From positions 1 through 64,000 of the forward strand of contig CAKPYN010000002.1 of assembly GCA_934202965.1 (NCBI GenBank): a DNA stretch of 64,000 nucleotides, written 5' to 3'. The DNA comes from an uncultured Megasphaera sp. GTDB lineage: Bacteria; Bacillota; Negativicutes; Veillonellales; Megasphaeraceae. Below the pieces are notes generated by a model. It searched no databases. It saw only the letters and a program-made list of their open reading frames with translations, and had not been told where the DNA came from. Shown piece after piece: positions 35,258 to 43,445 of this stretch (within the stretch, counting starts at the first letter, position 1; each line of letters opens with the position of its first letter). The position numbers and the translations under genes are program-made.

Positions 35258-36445
35258 ATGAAAAAACTAAATCCCTATGTATATCTTTTTACGATAGGGC
35301 ATTTCTCTGTTGACTGGGCTCAAGGCGCCATTCCGGCTTTACTTCCTTATTTTATCTCGTCCTGCCATCTCAATTATCAAGACGCCGCTACCTTAATTTT
35401 TGCCAATATGCTCTTATCTTCTATATCCCAGCCTATTTTTGGATACTATTCTGATAAAATTTCCAAGCCTTGGTTTGTGCCGTTAGGTCCTATTCTTTGC
35501 GGCCTCTGTATTACGATATTGGGCTTTACCGATAACTACTGGCTTATCTTTTTATGCTCTATGTTCAGCGGTTTTGGTTCGTCCATCTATCATCCGGAAG
35601 CTGCCCGCATGGTCAACAAAATTTCCGGTTCATTAAAGGGACAGGCCATGGGAAGTTTTTCCGTCGGCGGCAATGCCGGCTTTGCCATTGGGCCCATGGT
35701 TGCCGGTTTCTGTGCCTACGTATTTCATAGCTATGGTCTGATTATTTTCGGTATCGTAAATGTGTGCATTGCCTTGTTGTTATATCACCACATTCCCAAG
35801 GTACTGCAGCAAATTCGACAGGTTGATACGGAAGGACTCAAACAACATATCCATACAGGAGAAGAAAATGATTGGAAATCCTTTGGTAAGTTAACGGTCG
35901 TTATTTTTGTTCGTTCCATTGGTTTTACGATTTGCAACGCCTTTATTCCTATTTACTGGATTCATGTCCTACATGCCTCGCCTTCTCAAGGCAGTCTGGC
36001 CTTGTCCATTCTCTTTTCGATGGGCGTCGTCATTACCTTTATTGGCGGCCTATTATCAGACCGTTTCGGATTTCTTAAAGTTATGCGTGGTTCCATGTGC
36101 TTAATGGTTCCGGCTATGTTTTTATTTGCCAACAGTACGAATATTTGGCTGTCTACGCTGCTATTGTTGCCTGTGGCCTTTTCCTTATTTGCCGCATACA
36201 GTCCTATCGTTATATTAGGGCAAACCTTTCTCAGTAAAAATATCGGCTTAGCTTCCGGCGTAACGTTAGGGCTCAGCACGACCATTGGCGGTTTATGTTC
36301 TCCCTTAGTCGGCTGGGCTGCCGACCAATGGGGTATCTCCATGGCATTGCAAGTGCTTTGGATTAGTGCTGTATTCGGTGCTATTTTTTCATTTCTTACA
36401 CCGATGCCTAAGGCTTGGAAAACCCAACAGCAGCATAGTAAATAA
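35258..36445 (+). CDS. MFS exporter, fosmidomycin-resistance (Fsr) type
   Basis: A 395-residue transporter with about 12 membrane helices. The N-terminal IGHFSVDWAQGAIPALLPYF, FGYYSDKISKPWFVPLG and the GFGSSIYHPEAARM motif are characteristic of the Fsr branch of drug-proton antiporters. The C-terminal half contains GGLLSDRFGFLKVM. The substrate is unknown; fosmidomycin is only the name-giving case. ATG 35258 is set by CAAGGAGG; upstream in-frame starts lie in the terminator region. It is a single gene. Confidence 0.9.
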   Translation: MKKLNPYVYLFTIGHFSVDWAQGAIPALLPYFISSCHLNYQDAATLIFANMLLSSISQPIFGYYSDKISKPWFVPLGPILCGLCITILGFTDNYWLIFLCSMFSGFGSSIYHPEAARMVNKISGSLKGQAMGSFSVGGNAGFAIGPMVAGFCAYVFHSYGLIIFGIVNVCIALLLYHHIPKVLQQIRQVDTEGLKQHIHTGEENDWKSFGKLTVVIFVRSIGFTICNAFIPIYWIHVLHASPSQGSLALSILFSMGVVITFIGGLLSDRFGFLKVMRGSMCLMVPAMFLFANSTNIWLSTLLLLPVAFSLFAAYSPIVILGQTFLSKNIGLASGVTLGLSTTIGGLCSPLVGWAADQWGISMALQVLWISAVFGAIFSFLTPMPKAWKTQQQHSK

Positions 36446-36796
36446 GCTGTCATTCTCGTCAAATAATTTAAAATATGGTATTATATGAAAAGAATTTTCA
36501 ATATGGCATTTATTAGGAGGTTATTTGATGACCGATGTTTCTGTAGAAAAAAAGCGGCAGCAAATCCAAGCCGTCATGCGCTACAGCGGACCGCGTATGC
36601 TTTTTTACGCACCTCGCCTTGCTATATATCATTTGTATATTCAACTGAAAAGTAAGTTAGCACATTCATAGGACAACCGCAAAGCTATCTATTCCTTGCA
36701 AAGCAATACAAAGAGAATCTAACATACTGCACTTGTCTATCATGCATTAGCGTATTTCGTTAAACGTTTTTATTTTTATTTGAATAAAATAAACGG
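36446..36796. other. Intergenic region with one small ORF
   Basis: About 350 bases. It contains the 47-codon ORF at 36528-36671; the rest is AT-rich with no recognisable element until the repeat at 36797. Confidence 0.5.
36528..36671 (+). CDS. small hypothetical protein (47 aa)
   Basis: An ATG with a perfect AGGAGG seven bases upstream opens a 47-codon frame. The product begins MTDVSVEKKRQQIQAVMRYS, is basic, and ends in a mildly amphipathic stretch (MLFYAPRLAIYHLYIQLK). I recognise no family. The strong ribosome-binding site and the absence of any other use for this gap speak for translation; a decayed longer gene is an alternative. Confidence 0.5.
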   Translation: MTDVSVEKKRQQIQAVMRYSGPRMLFYAPRLAIYHLYIQLKSKLAHS

Positions 36797-36891
36797 TCAT
36801 GCTGCAAAAGATACACGTAAAACAGCATGACAAAAAGGACTATACCAAAATGAATTCAACGTTTTTTGGTATAGTCCTTTTTTTATTGTTC
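36797..36891 (-). repeat. Dispersed terminator-containing repeat, copy B (ferritin terminator)
   Basis: Stem AAAAAGGACTATACCAAAA with its complement (36836-36883), T tract on the minus strand, directly after the ferritin stop. The flank TGCTGCAAAAGATACACGTAA matches copy A (10568-10672) closely, including the stem-adjacent part. Confidence 0.75.
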
Positions 36892-36893
36892 CT

Positions 36894-37406
36894 TTAGATA
36901 ACCAATGTAGGTGCCGCATACACACGTGTTGATAATTCACTATCTAACATATACAATCCTTTCGGATCTTTTCCAAACATCTTATATTTTTTAAGCACAC
37001 TTTCGGTATTTTTTTCTTCTTCGCCCTGTTCTTTCACGAACCAATCCAAAAACTGCGTCGTCCGAAAGTCTTTTTTATCACACGCAGCGGCATATATATC
37101 ATTAATGGAAGACGTAATATACCGTTCATGTTCCAATGCTGCTTTTAACGGTTCACCATAATCCTTAAAATCCGTATTCGGCGCATCAATTTTCTTTAAA
37201 TCTACTTTAACGCCATTATTCCATAAGTACTGCATCAGTAACATGGCATGATCGCGTTCTTCTTGAACTTGAACATGAAACCAATTGGCAAAGCCATCCA
37301 AGCTTTCGCTAGCATAATAATTATACATATCTAAATACAAATATGCTGAAAACCATTCTTTATTGACTTGTTTCGTTAATACATCAACTAACTTTTTATC
37401 CAACAT
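36894..37406 (-). CDS. ftnA: ferritin, non-haem iron storage protein
   Basis: A 170-residue four-helix-bundle ferritin that forms a 24-subunit shell. Ferroxidase ligands are visible: Glu in VNKEWFSAYLYLDM (about residue 17), the E-x-x-H pair in QVQEERDHAMLL, Glu in ALEHERYI and Q/E in VKEQGEEEKNTE. No haem-ligand methionine of bacterioferritin is apparent, so FtnA type. It is a single gene ended by repeat copy B. Confidence 0.96.
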   Translation of the reverse strand: MLDKKLVDVLTKQVNKEWFSAYLYLDMYNYYASESLDGFANWFHVQVQEERDHAMLLMQYLWNNGVKVDLKKIDAPNTDFKDYGEPLKAALEHERYITSSINDIYAAACDKKDFRTTQFLDWFVKEQGEEEKNTESVLKKYKMFGKDPKGLYMLDSELSTRVYAAPTLVI

Positions 37407-37555
37407 GATACATCACCCTCCTAATCATATCGATTATAAAGCAATTTATCCGCTCACATCTTATGTAATACTACATTTGCTTTAAATATTCAATAGGTCT
37501 AATGTAAAGTTTTTGTATCAAGTTTTTTAAATGTTTTTTCTCTATATATTGTCAG

Positions 37556-37657
37556 ATAGAAAAAGGCTGTAACAAAATGGATTAAAAAAAATCTCACTCT
37601 GTTACAGCCCACTTTCTATGCACCGGAATAACGCATATTCGGTACGTTGCAGCATGC
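37556..37657 (-). repeat. Dispersed terminator-containing repeat, copy C
   Basis: Stem GGCTGTAACA / TGTTACAGCC and TTTTT on the minus strand form the terminator of the amidohydrolase gene. On the other side, ATGCTGCAAC and GGTGCATAGAAAG correspond to flanks of copy A (10568-10672). It is more divergent than copies A and B are from each other. Confidence 0.6.
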
Positions 37658-37670
37658 GGCAAATAATTTT

Positions 37671-38498
37671 TTAATGCAATCCCAATTTATAAATACGATT
37701 GGCATTGTTAAAGAAAACATCCGGCCAATAGTGTTCCGGAATAAAGGCTTTGACAAATGTTACATATTCGCCTAAATTAGCCAGGGGCCAATCGGTACCA
37801 AACATCACGCTGTCATACCGATTGAGATAGCATAACCAATCACGCAGCATATTGATATACCCTTTTTGCGATTTTAAAAAGGCATTCATATCATAAATAC
37901 GCCCTTCCAATAATCCTGATAAATCAACGGCCACATTATGATTTTTTTCCAATACGGCAATGGCATCCTGTAAAAAGGGATTACCGATATGGCACATGAC
38001 AAACTGTACATCTGGAAATTTTACGGCAGCTTCATCCAAGGTCAGCGGATGGCTGTACTTGAGCAAGGCATTCGTCGTCGCCGTCAAGCCCGTATGAATG
38101 GCTACAGGCTTTTTATATTTCCGTGCCAGTTCATAGACCGGATCGTAGCGGGAATCTGATACATAATAATGATTGTATCCCGGATACAGCTTGATGCCGC
38201 AGCATTGTTTCTTTTTCAAGTTTTCCTCAATAAGCGGCAGCGATTCTTCAATGTGCTCATTGCTGTACGCACTGTCCAGACCGATGCAGTAACTCAAATA
38301 CTCCGGATAAACATGAGCAGAAGGTTCCAAGGTTTTATTGCTCATCACAATGCCGTAGACATAATGAAATTTTTTATACGATTCCCGTAAATTTTCTTCT
38401 GTATTGACATGTCCCGCTGCGATAGCAATGCGGTCAAATCCTTCATAATCGCATAAATGGAAATGGCTGTCAATAATTCGTAATGGTATCCCTTTCAT
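37671..38498 (-). CDS. amidohydrolase-family metal-dependent hydrolase
   Basis: A 275-residue TIM-barrel protein of the amidohydrolase_2 type. It shows the N-terminal metal motif IDSHFHLCD, KLYPGYNHYYV, PVAIHTGL, the His in VQFVMCHIGNPF and the final Asp in MFGTDWPLANLGEY. Relatives hydrolyse or decarboxylate small organic acids. The substrate is unknown. It lies 12 bases after deoD and is probably co-transcribed, so a nucleoside- or base-linked reaction is possible, but the context is thin. The ribosome-binding site is weak. Confidence 0.85.
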   Translation of the reverse strand: MKGIPLRIIDSHFHLCDYEGFDRIAIAAGHVNTEENLRESYKKFHYVYGIVMSNKTLEPSAHVYPEYLSYCIGLDSAYSNEHIEESLPLIEENLKKKQCCGIKLYPGYNHYYVSDSRYDPVYELARKYKKPVAIHTGLTATTNALLKYSHPLTLDEAAVKFPDVQFVMCHIGNPFLQDAIAVLEKNHNVAVDLSGLLEGRIYDMNAFLKSQKGYINMLRDWLCYLNRYDSVMFGTDWPLANLGEYVTFVKAFIPEHYWPDVFFNNANRIYKLGLH

Positions 38499-38510
38499 TT
38501 GCTTTCATCT

Positions 38511-39218
38511 CTAATCTTCCAACGTTGTTTCCAAGGCAATGCGAATCATATCATCAAACGATGTCTGCCGTTCTTCCGGCGTGCAGGCTTCTTTGGTTAC
38601 TAAATGGTCGCTGACCGTAAATAATCCCAAGGCCTGCGCACCGTATTTGGCAGCCAGGACATAGAGCCCTGCCGTTTCCATTTCTACAGCCATAATGCCA
38701 TAGGCAGTCAGTTTATCATTGTCGATTTCATCATCATAAAAACGGTCTACTGACACGATATTGCCTACGCGAACAGGAATCTGCTGGGCCGATGCTTTTT
38801 CATAGGCCGTGCGCAAAAGCGCAAAGTCTGCCAGCGGTGCGTAGTTAATCGAGCCGCCAAAGATATTGCGAATAATCGAGGAATCTGTCGTCGCTCCCTG
38901 GGCAATGATAACATCACGCAAATGAATATCTTTACGCATGGCACCGCAGGTTCCGACACGAATTAATTTTTTTACGCCATAATCGCGCATTAATTCGGTG
39001 GCATAAATAGAAATGGACGGAATCCCCATGCCCGTTCCCTGTACAGATATCCGCTTACCTTTATAGGTACCGGTATATCCAAAAATATTTCGGATATGAT
39101 TGTAGCAGACCGGATGGTCCAAGAATGTTTCTGCAATATATTTTGCACGAAGCGGATCACCTGGCAATAAAATACGATCGGCAATATCGCCCGATTTGGC
39201 TTCAATATGTAAACTCAT
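38511..39218 (-). CDS. deoD: purine-nucleoside phosphorylase, DeoD type
   Basis: A 235-residue hexameric phosphorylase that cleaves purine (deoxy)nucleosides with phosphate. It has HIEAKSGDIADRILLPGDPLRA (phosphate site), MGIPSISIYATELM, IRVGTCGAM, VSVDRFYDDE, the nucleoside-binding VEMETAGLY and TVSDHLVTKE with the catalytic Asp. Length and motifs are complete. Ribosome-binding site GGAGG is present. It is the first of a two-gene unit with the amidohydrolase. Confidence 0.97.
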   Translation of the reverse strand: MSLHIEAKSGDIADRILLPGDPLRAKYIAETFLDHPVCYNHIRNIFGYTGTYKGKRISVQGTGMGIPSISIYATELMRDYGVKKLIRVGTCGAMRKDIHLRDVIIAQGATTDSSIIRNIFGGSINYAPLADFALLRTAYEKASAQQIPVRVGNIVSVDRFYDDEIDNDKLTAYGIMAVEMETAGLYVLAAKYGAQALGLFTVSDHLVTKEACTPEERQTSFDDMIRIALETTLED

Positions 39219-39253
39219 GAAATGTATCCTCCTTTATCTGTATATATGGAGTA

Positions 39254-40510
39254 TTATATCACGTCATGCTGATTGCGGAAATATATATATTTTTCCAACG
39301 CCTGCCGGTCAATTTTTCCACTTTCATTTTTAGGCAGTCTATCCATCACGATGCAAGCTTTGGGAATTTCATCATCCTGTAAATAAGGCCGCAGTGTTTT
39401 CCAAAGCATCGCTCTTGTAACGGGCACTGTCGCGCCACCTACTATGACGGTCAATACATCCGCACGATCGCGATGTTGAACCAATACAGCTGCCTCGCGA
39501 ACCGGCATATGCTCACAGACGGCTTGTTCGATACGATACCGTGACACATGCCGCCCATTGACATTGCAGCAATCCCCGCTGCGGCCCAGAAAATGCAGAT
39601 TTCCCTTCGTATCTATATATCCCCGGTCATGCAGAGACGTCGGTACAGAAACGTTTAACACATGATACGGTGTCGTAATAACGATATCCTGTGTTTTCGC
39701 ATCAACCGTAACGTCCACTCCCGGAAATGGCTTGCCAACTACACTGCTATCTTCTGTCATATCGGTATCTTTAATATAAGTAATGTAATTTAATTCACTG
39801 GCCCCATAATATAAAATAATCTCACTATGCGGAAAAATTTGCTGCAGCCATTGAGCCTGCTGTTTTCCCATGGCTTGGGAACCGCTAATCATATGTTGTA
39901 CCGTTGGGTATACACTCTGCGCTATCTGCGGCAGTAGAAATAGTTTAGCTGGAATCAGATAGATGGCATTGACTTGATATCTCTCTATATAGGACAGCCA
40001 CGTTTTGGGATGAAATGAATCCATACCTACAATCGTACCGCCAACAGATAAGACACCTAAGTATAGATTTAAATTTCCCGTAAACGCTAAACTGCCTTGG
40101 CACAATAGAATCGTTCGCTCAGTCAGACCAAATATATGATTTTGTATCGGAAAAAAATGAGCCCAGCTAGCAAAATCTCGCCAAAGAATTTTACTCGGCC
40201 CAGTAGACCCTGACGTCATGACACCCATGCAAGCCGTCGGTGGTACTTCCAAGTCCACAGACAGCGGTTGCCGCATACTCGCAGTTGTTGCCATAATGGG
40301 AACGGTTGTACTGCCGCTATATGCCAAAAATTGACACAGCTGCGTGGCAATATTTGTACTGGGAATGCGATAAACCCGTCTCTTTGGTGTAATAGTCTTT
40401 CTAATGTTCATGGCTTTCTGCCAAAGATCGCCATACGTATATACAGCCGTTTCTGTAATAAGCGCGGTTTTATGCGATGGTTGATTTCGTACCATATCTA
40501 TATACTGCAT
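39254..40510 (-). CDS. AMP-forming acyl-CoA ligase-like protein (YhfT-like)
   Basis: About 418 residues, shorter than typical acyl-CoA synthetases (500+). It has the phosphate loop GVMTSGSTGPSK, the adenine motif YYGASELNY, the ribose-binding Asp in HDRGYIDTKG, the hinge FLGRSGD and the C-terminal catalytic Lys in NESGKIDR. It should activate a carboxylic acid with ATP, probably to a CoA thioester. It is the last gene of the hydratase-bioY-thiolase-ligase operon, like yhfT beside yhfU and yhfS in Bacillus. The start is uncertain: GTG 40519 lies 3 bases from AAAGGA, ATG 40510 lies 12 bases from it. Confidence 0.85.
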   Translation of the reverse strand: MQYIDMVRNQPSHKTALITETAVYTYGDLWQKAMNIRKTITPKRRVYRIPSTNIATQLCQFLAYSGSTTVPIMATTASMRQPLSVDLEVPPTACMGVMTSGSTGPSKILWRDFASWAHFFPIQNHIFGLTERTILLCQGSLAFTGNLNLYLGVLSVGGTIVGMDSFHPKTWLSYIERYQVNAIYLIPAKLFLLPQIAQSVYPTVQHMISGSQAMGKQQAQWLQQIFPHSEIILYYGASELNYITYIKDTDMTEDSSVVGKPFPGVDVTVDAKTQDIVITTPYHVLNVSVPTSLHDRGYIDTKGNLHFLGRSGDCCNVNGRHVSRYRIEQAVCEHMPVREAAVLVQHRDRADVLTVIVGGATVPVTRAMLWKTLRPYLQDDEIPKACIVMDRLPKNESGKIDRQALEKYIYFRNQHDVI

Positions 40511-40531
40511 ACACTTCACATATCCTTTATC

Positions 40532-41677
40532 TTAGATTCGTTCTATTAATACAGCACATCCCAATCCGCCGGCACCGGCAATACTGCAGCAGCCCAAGGT
40601 TCCTTCTGTTTGCTGCAGCGCTGTTAGGGTATGCAAGATCAGCATGGCCCCAGTTGCACCGTACGGATGTCCATAGGCCAAGGCTCCACCAAGTATATTG
40701 TATCGTTCAACACAGTTCGGATAGGCCCTGGCAAAGAGTTCATCAATCACAGCAAATGCTTCATTGACTTCAAAAACATCTATATCGGACGCATTCATTT
40801 TTTGTTGACGCAGCAATTTTTCAATACTTTGTACGGCCCCCATAGGACTTAGCAGAGGATTCGTACCTGTCATGCAGAATCCTTTGATTTTCCCAATAGG
40901 ATGACAGGCATGGGTCTTATAGTACGATTCAGAGCAAATTGCCAGCAGTGCTGCACCGTCATGCGTTAAACACGTATTTCCTGCTGTCAATACGTTTCCT
41001 TCAGGAAGGATACATGGCAGCCGATCTAAGAATTTCTGATTAATGCGGCGGCGGATGCCTTCATCCCGAGTACTTCCTTGTATATCTGCCTGTACACGAT
41101 GTAACACACCGGCTTGTTCCGCTTGATATGCCAGTCGATGACTTCGCAATACCCATGTATCTAAATCATGACGGCTAATATTCGCCTCCGACGCTGTAGC
41201 TTCTGCGCTTTTCAGCATAATCTGCTCGTCCCAGCATGACGGCACAAATTGAGCCGTCATGTACGTGTCATGCACTCCCGTATAAGCCGGATGATTCGGA
41301 TGATGACTCCGAATCGGCTGGGTTGAGGCGCTCTCAAAACCGCCCACAATGCTTACGTGTTCCTGTCCGCAGGTAATAGCCGTACTAGCAGTGCAAATAC
41401 TCTGCAGCCCACTGCAACACTGCATATCGATGGTAAACGACGGTATCGTTTCATCCATTCCAGCTAGTAAAGCCATAAGCCGGGTACTATTACCGCCGCC
41501 CCCTACGGCATTGCCGCAAATAATGCTGTCTATATCTTTCGTCGGTATATGACAAGAAGATACCAGCCTTTGCAGTACGTCTGCTCCTAATCGCTCTGCC
41601 GGTACATGTCGATACATGCCATTATATACGCCAATATAACTGCGCAGACCGCCTAAAATATATACATTCTCCATCAT
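40532..41677 (-). CDS. thiolase-family protein (YhfS-like)
   Basis: A 381-residue thiolase fold. The nucleophile Cys is in DMQCCSGLQS, the Asn/Glu loop in NEAFAV and the His in ALAYGHPYGATGA. The last motif, which in biosynthetic thiolases is CIGGGQG with the proton-shuttling Cys, reads CCSIAGAGGLG, so that Cys appears to be replaced by Ser with Cys just before it. Activity may therefore differ from acetyl-CoA acetyltransferase. Its ATG overlaps the bioY stop (ATGA), tying it to biotin-precursor uptake. It is clearly different from thlA at 43446. Confidence 0.88.
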   Translation of the reverse strand: MMENVYILGGLRSYIGVYNGMYRHVPAERLGADVLQRLVSSCHIPTKDIDSIICGNAVGGGGNSTRLMALLAGMDETIPSFTIDMQCCSGLQSICTASTAITCGQEHVSIVGGFESASTQPIRSHHPNHPAYTGVHDTYMTAQFVPSCWDEQIMLKSAEATASEANISRHDLDTWVLRSHRLAYQAEQAGVLHRVQADIQGSTRDEGIRRRINQKFLDRLPCILPEGNVLTAGNTCLTHDGAALLAICSESYYKTHACHPIGKIKGFCMTGTNPLLSPMGAVQSIEKLLRQQKMNASDIDVFEVNEAFAVIDELFARAYPNCVERYNILGGALAYGHPYGATGAMLILHTLTALQQTEGTLGCCSIAGAGGLGCAVLIERI

Positions 41678-42231
41678 ACCAAATTTCCAAACATCTTATA
41701 GATAGGTCTTGCCAATGCGACAGCTGCCAAACATTTAACAATATCTAAAGGAATAAACGGCAGCACGCCACTCATGATCGCAGCGTCCCAAGGCATGCCG
41801 GTAACGAGTTTCAGTTGTACGACTCCAAACAAATAAATGATGGGAATCCCCACGATAATGGCAGCGCAAGCAAATCGCTTAAAATTATATTGCTTTCCTT
41901 TTAGCCAAGCAATGAGTCCAACGGCAACGACATACCCCCAAATATACCCGCCTGTGGGGCCGAACATTTTCCCTGGCCCTGCTGTACCGCCAGTAAATAC
42001 CGGTACGCCTATCATGCCAATACCGATATATACCAACATCGTCAGACATGCCTGTTTAGGAGGAAACAGAAAAGCAATTAAATTAACGACTAACGTCTGC
42101 AGTGCAATAGGTGACTGGGAAAAGGGAATCGGAATAATAATATATGCAGAAATACAATTTAAAGCAATTAACAGTGCCAGTCGTGTCAGCATTTCTGTCT
42201 TTGCCATTGATGTTATTGTCTTTTTTTTCAT
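41674..42231 (-). CDS. bioY: BioY, substrate-binding S component of a biotin ECF transporter
   Basis: A 185-residue membrane protein with about six helices. It has the BioY signature SQSPIALQTLVVNLIAFLF and TGGTAGPGKMFGPTGGYIWG. It binds biotin with high affinity and works with the shared ECF ATPases, which are not in this window. It follows the hydratase gene by 10 bases and overlaps the thiolase start, so it is embedded in an acyl-metabolism operon. Confidence 0.95.
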   Translation of the reverse strand: MKKKTITSMAKTEMLTRLALLIALNCISAYIIIPIPFSQSPIALQTLVVNLIAFLFPPKQACLTMLVYIGIGMIGVPVFTGGTAGPGKMFGPTGGYIWGYVVAVGLIAWLKGKQYNFKRFACAAIIVGIPIIYLFGVVQLKLVTGMPWDAAIMSGVLPFIPLDIVKCLAAVALARPIYKMFGNLV

Positions 42232-42241
42232 TATTTACACC

Positions 42242-42793
42242 TCATATGGTTACTAGTTGAATTGTGAAAACGCGATGGGTACGTACATATCCATGCCATC
42301 GCCGTGCTTCTTGCACAACCGTTACGGTATCACCTGCATACACAGGAGCATGAAAAGACGCTTTCCAGTGAAGCGAAGAAATCGTCAAATCCTGTTGTAA
42401 ATGCCATAGGATACATAATCCGGGAACGATAGGATGCGCACCTTGGTGAATCGGATTGCCATCACCGCTTTGCATCAGGTATTGCTGTATGTCATCCCTT
42501 GAAAATGTATGTGAAAGACATTTCTGTTGTCCTCCTGGATACAGCAGCATCATTTTATATGACTTCTGAGATTCTGCTCTTGGTTGACATACTACACACT
42601 GCATCTGCTGACATATACAACCATCTTCCTGCATTCCTTGTATTGTGATGACACAACAACCGTGCCGTATCGGTTCGATGTGAGATAAAAAACGGGCAGC
42701 CTGTCCAGCCATATCAATTCGCACGCTGCCAATACGCCAGCCATAAAACAAGGATTGATTGCATTGTGCTAATTCTCGAATCAGCGGCATCAT
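42242..42793 (-). CDS. MaoC-like (R)-specific hydratase, hotdog fold
   Basis: A 183-residue protein. The C-terminal half carries the R-hydratase motif YLMQSGDGNPIHQGAHPIVPG with the catalytic Asp and His, and KASFHAPVYAGDTVTV. The N-terminal half looks like a second, degenerate hotdog (FLSHIEPIRHGCCVITIQG). It should act on enoyl- or hydroxyacyl thioesters. ATG 42793 is set by AGGAGG; the longer frame from 42883 overlaps the promoter. It opens the operon with bioY, so a role in acyl-chain shortening or pimelate-type precursor supply is likely but unproven. Confidence 0.82.
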   Translation of the reverse strand: MMPLIRELAQCNQSLFYGWRIGSVRIDMAGQAARFLSHIEPIRHGCCVITIQGMQEDGCICQQMQCVVCQPRAESQKSYKMMLLYPGGQQKCLSHTFSRDDIQQYLMQSGDGNPIHQGAHPIVPGLCILWHLQQDLTISSLHWKASFHAPVYAGDTVTVVQEARRWHGYVRTHRVFTIQLVTI

Positions 42794-42823
42794 CAGTTTC
42801 ACCTCCTGTCTAGGTACGATGGC

Positions 42824-42853
42824 ATTATAGCAAATCCTCGTTTGTTTAGTCAA
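42824..42853 (-). promoter_or_regulatory. Promoter of the hydratase-bioY-thiolase-ligase operon
   Basis: TTGACT (42853-42848) and TATAAT (42829-42824) with an 18-bp spacer on the minus strand. Confidence 0.8.
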
Positions 42854-42883
42854 CCTTTTATTAGTAGGTGCTATGGTTAACAT
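42849..42883 (-). promoter_or_regulatory. Candidate BirA-type operator
   Basis: Half-sites GTTAACC and GGTTGAC in inverted orientation, the latter overlapping the -35 box. The sequence of the half-sites fits biotin operators, but the spacer is 19 bases where about 15 is usual, so the assignment is weak. Confidence 0.4.
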
Positions 42884-43071
42884 TATTTAAGATGTAATTA
42901 TCGTGATGCTTTTCACGTAGATAATTAATATTTTGTTTGGAAATATTCTTGTTAAGAAATATTTGAGTGTGAAATATTAACTAATAAGTATGATTTGGTT
43001 GCTTGTATGCCTTTTTTATCTCAATAAACCCTTAATATGAATATTTAGCATGAGAAATATTCTTTTTCCCC

Positions 43072-43100
43072 TTGCATTTCTTTGTGAAAAAATGTACTAT
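43072..43100 (+). promoter_or_regulatory. thlA promoter candidate 1
   Basis: TTGCAT (43072-43077) and TACTAT (43095-43100), 17-bp spacer containing TTGTGAAAAAA. Confidence 0.5.
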
Positions 43101-43253
43101 ATAGACATCGAGATTGTGAAATCTAGAACGCTCGACAACAAAGCATAATTTTATGGACCAATGCTTTTATTTACTTAACAGATTCAGCATACTGGCAGTG
43201 ATTTTGAATGCCTAAATGGAATGTATATTTCCTGTAATATCGCTTCATTATCC

Positions 43254-43282
43254 TTGCAAATTATGTGAAAAATTTGTACCAT
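43254..43282 (+). promoter_or_regulatory. thlA promoter candidate 2
   Basis: TTGCAA (43254-43259) and TACCAT (43277-43282), 17-bp spacer containing ATGTGAAAAAT; a near copy of candidate 1. Confidence 0.45.
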
Positions 43283-43384
43283 TATATGTAAGGATATGTC
43301 GTTATTATCTGCATTATATGATGATGCAAATTACGTAATGGCGCGTGTATCTTCAAGGCATGAAATGGGTATGTCTGTATCTTC

Positions 43385-43404
43385 GTGAATTTTTTTACAT
43401 TCAC
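43385..43404 (+). promoter_or_regulatory. Dyad upstream of thlA, possible Rex-like site
   Basis: GTGAAT-N8-ATTCAC, with the outer context TCGTGAA...TTCACAA recalling Rex half-sites (TTGTGAA / TTCACAA). The spacing is longer than in known Rex operators. Confidence 0.3.
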
Positions 43405-43445
43405 AAAACTATGCGTATTTTAAATTTTTTGAAGGAGTGATTCTC

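Larger units (their letters stand above)
42884..43445 (+). other. Long AT-rich leader of thlA
   Basis: About 560 bases without a gene. It contains two similar promoter candidates (43072-43100 and 43254-43282) sharing TTGCA...TGTGAAAAA...TGTAC and a dyad GTGAAT / ATTCAC at 43385-43404, giving an untranslated leader of roughly 160 or 340 bases. No known riboswitch pattern is recognised. Confidence 0.5.

Noticed and set aside
37507..37555. Riboswitch or promoter structure ahead of ferritin
   Set aside because: The AT-rich stretch shows no clear Fur box (GATAATGATAATCATTATC-like pattern) or conserved structure that I can defend.
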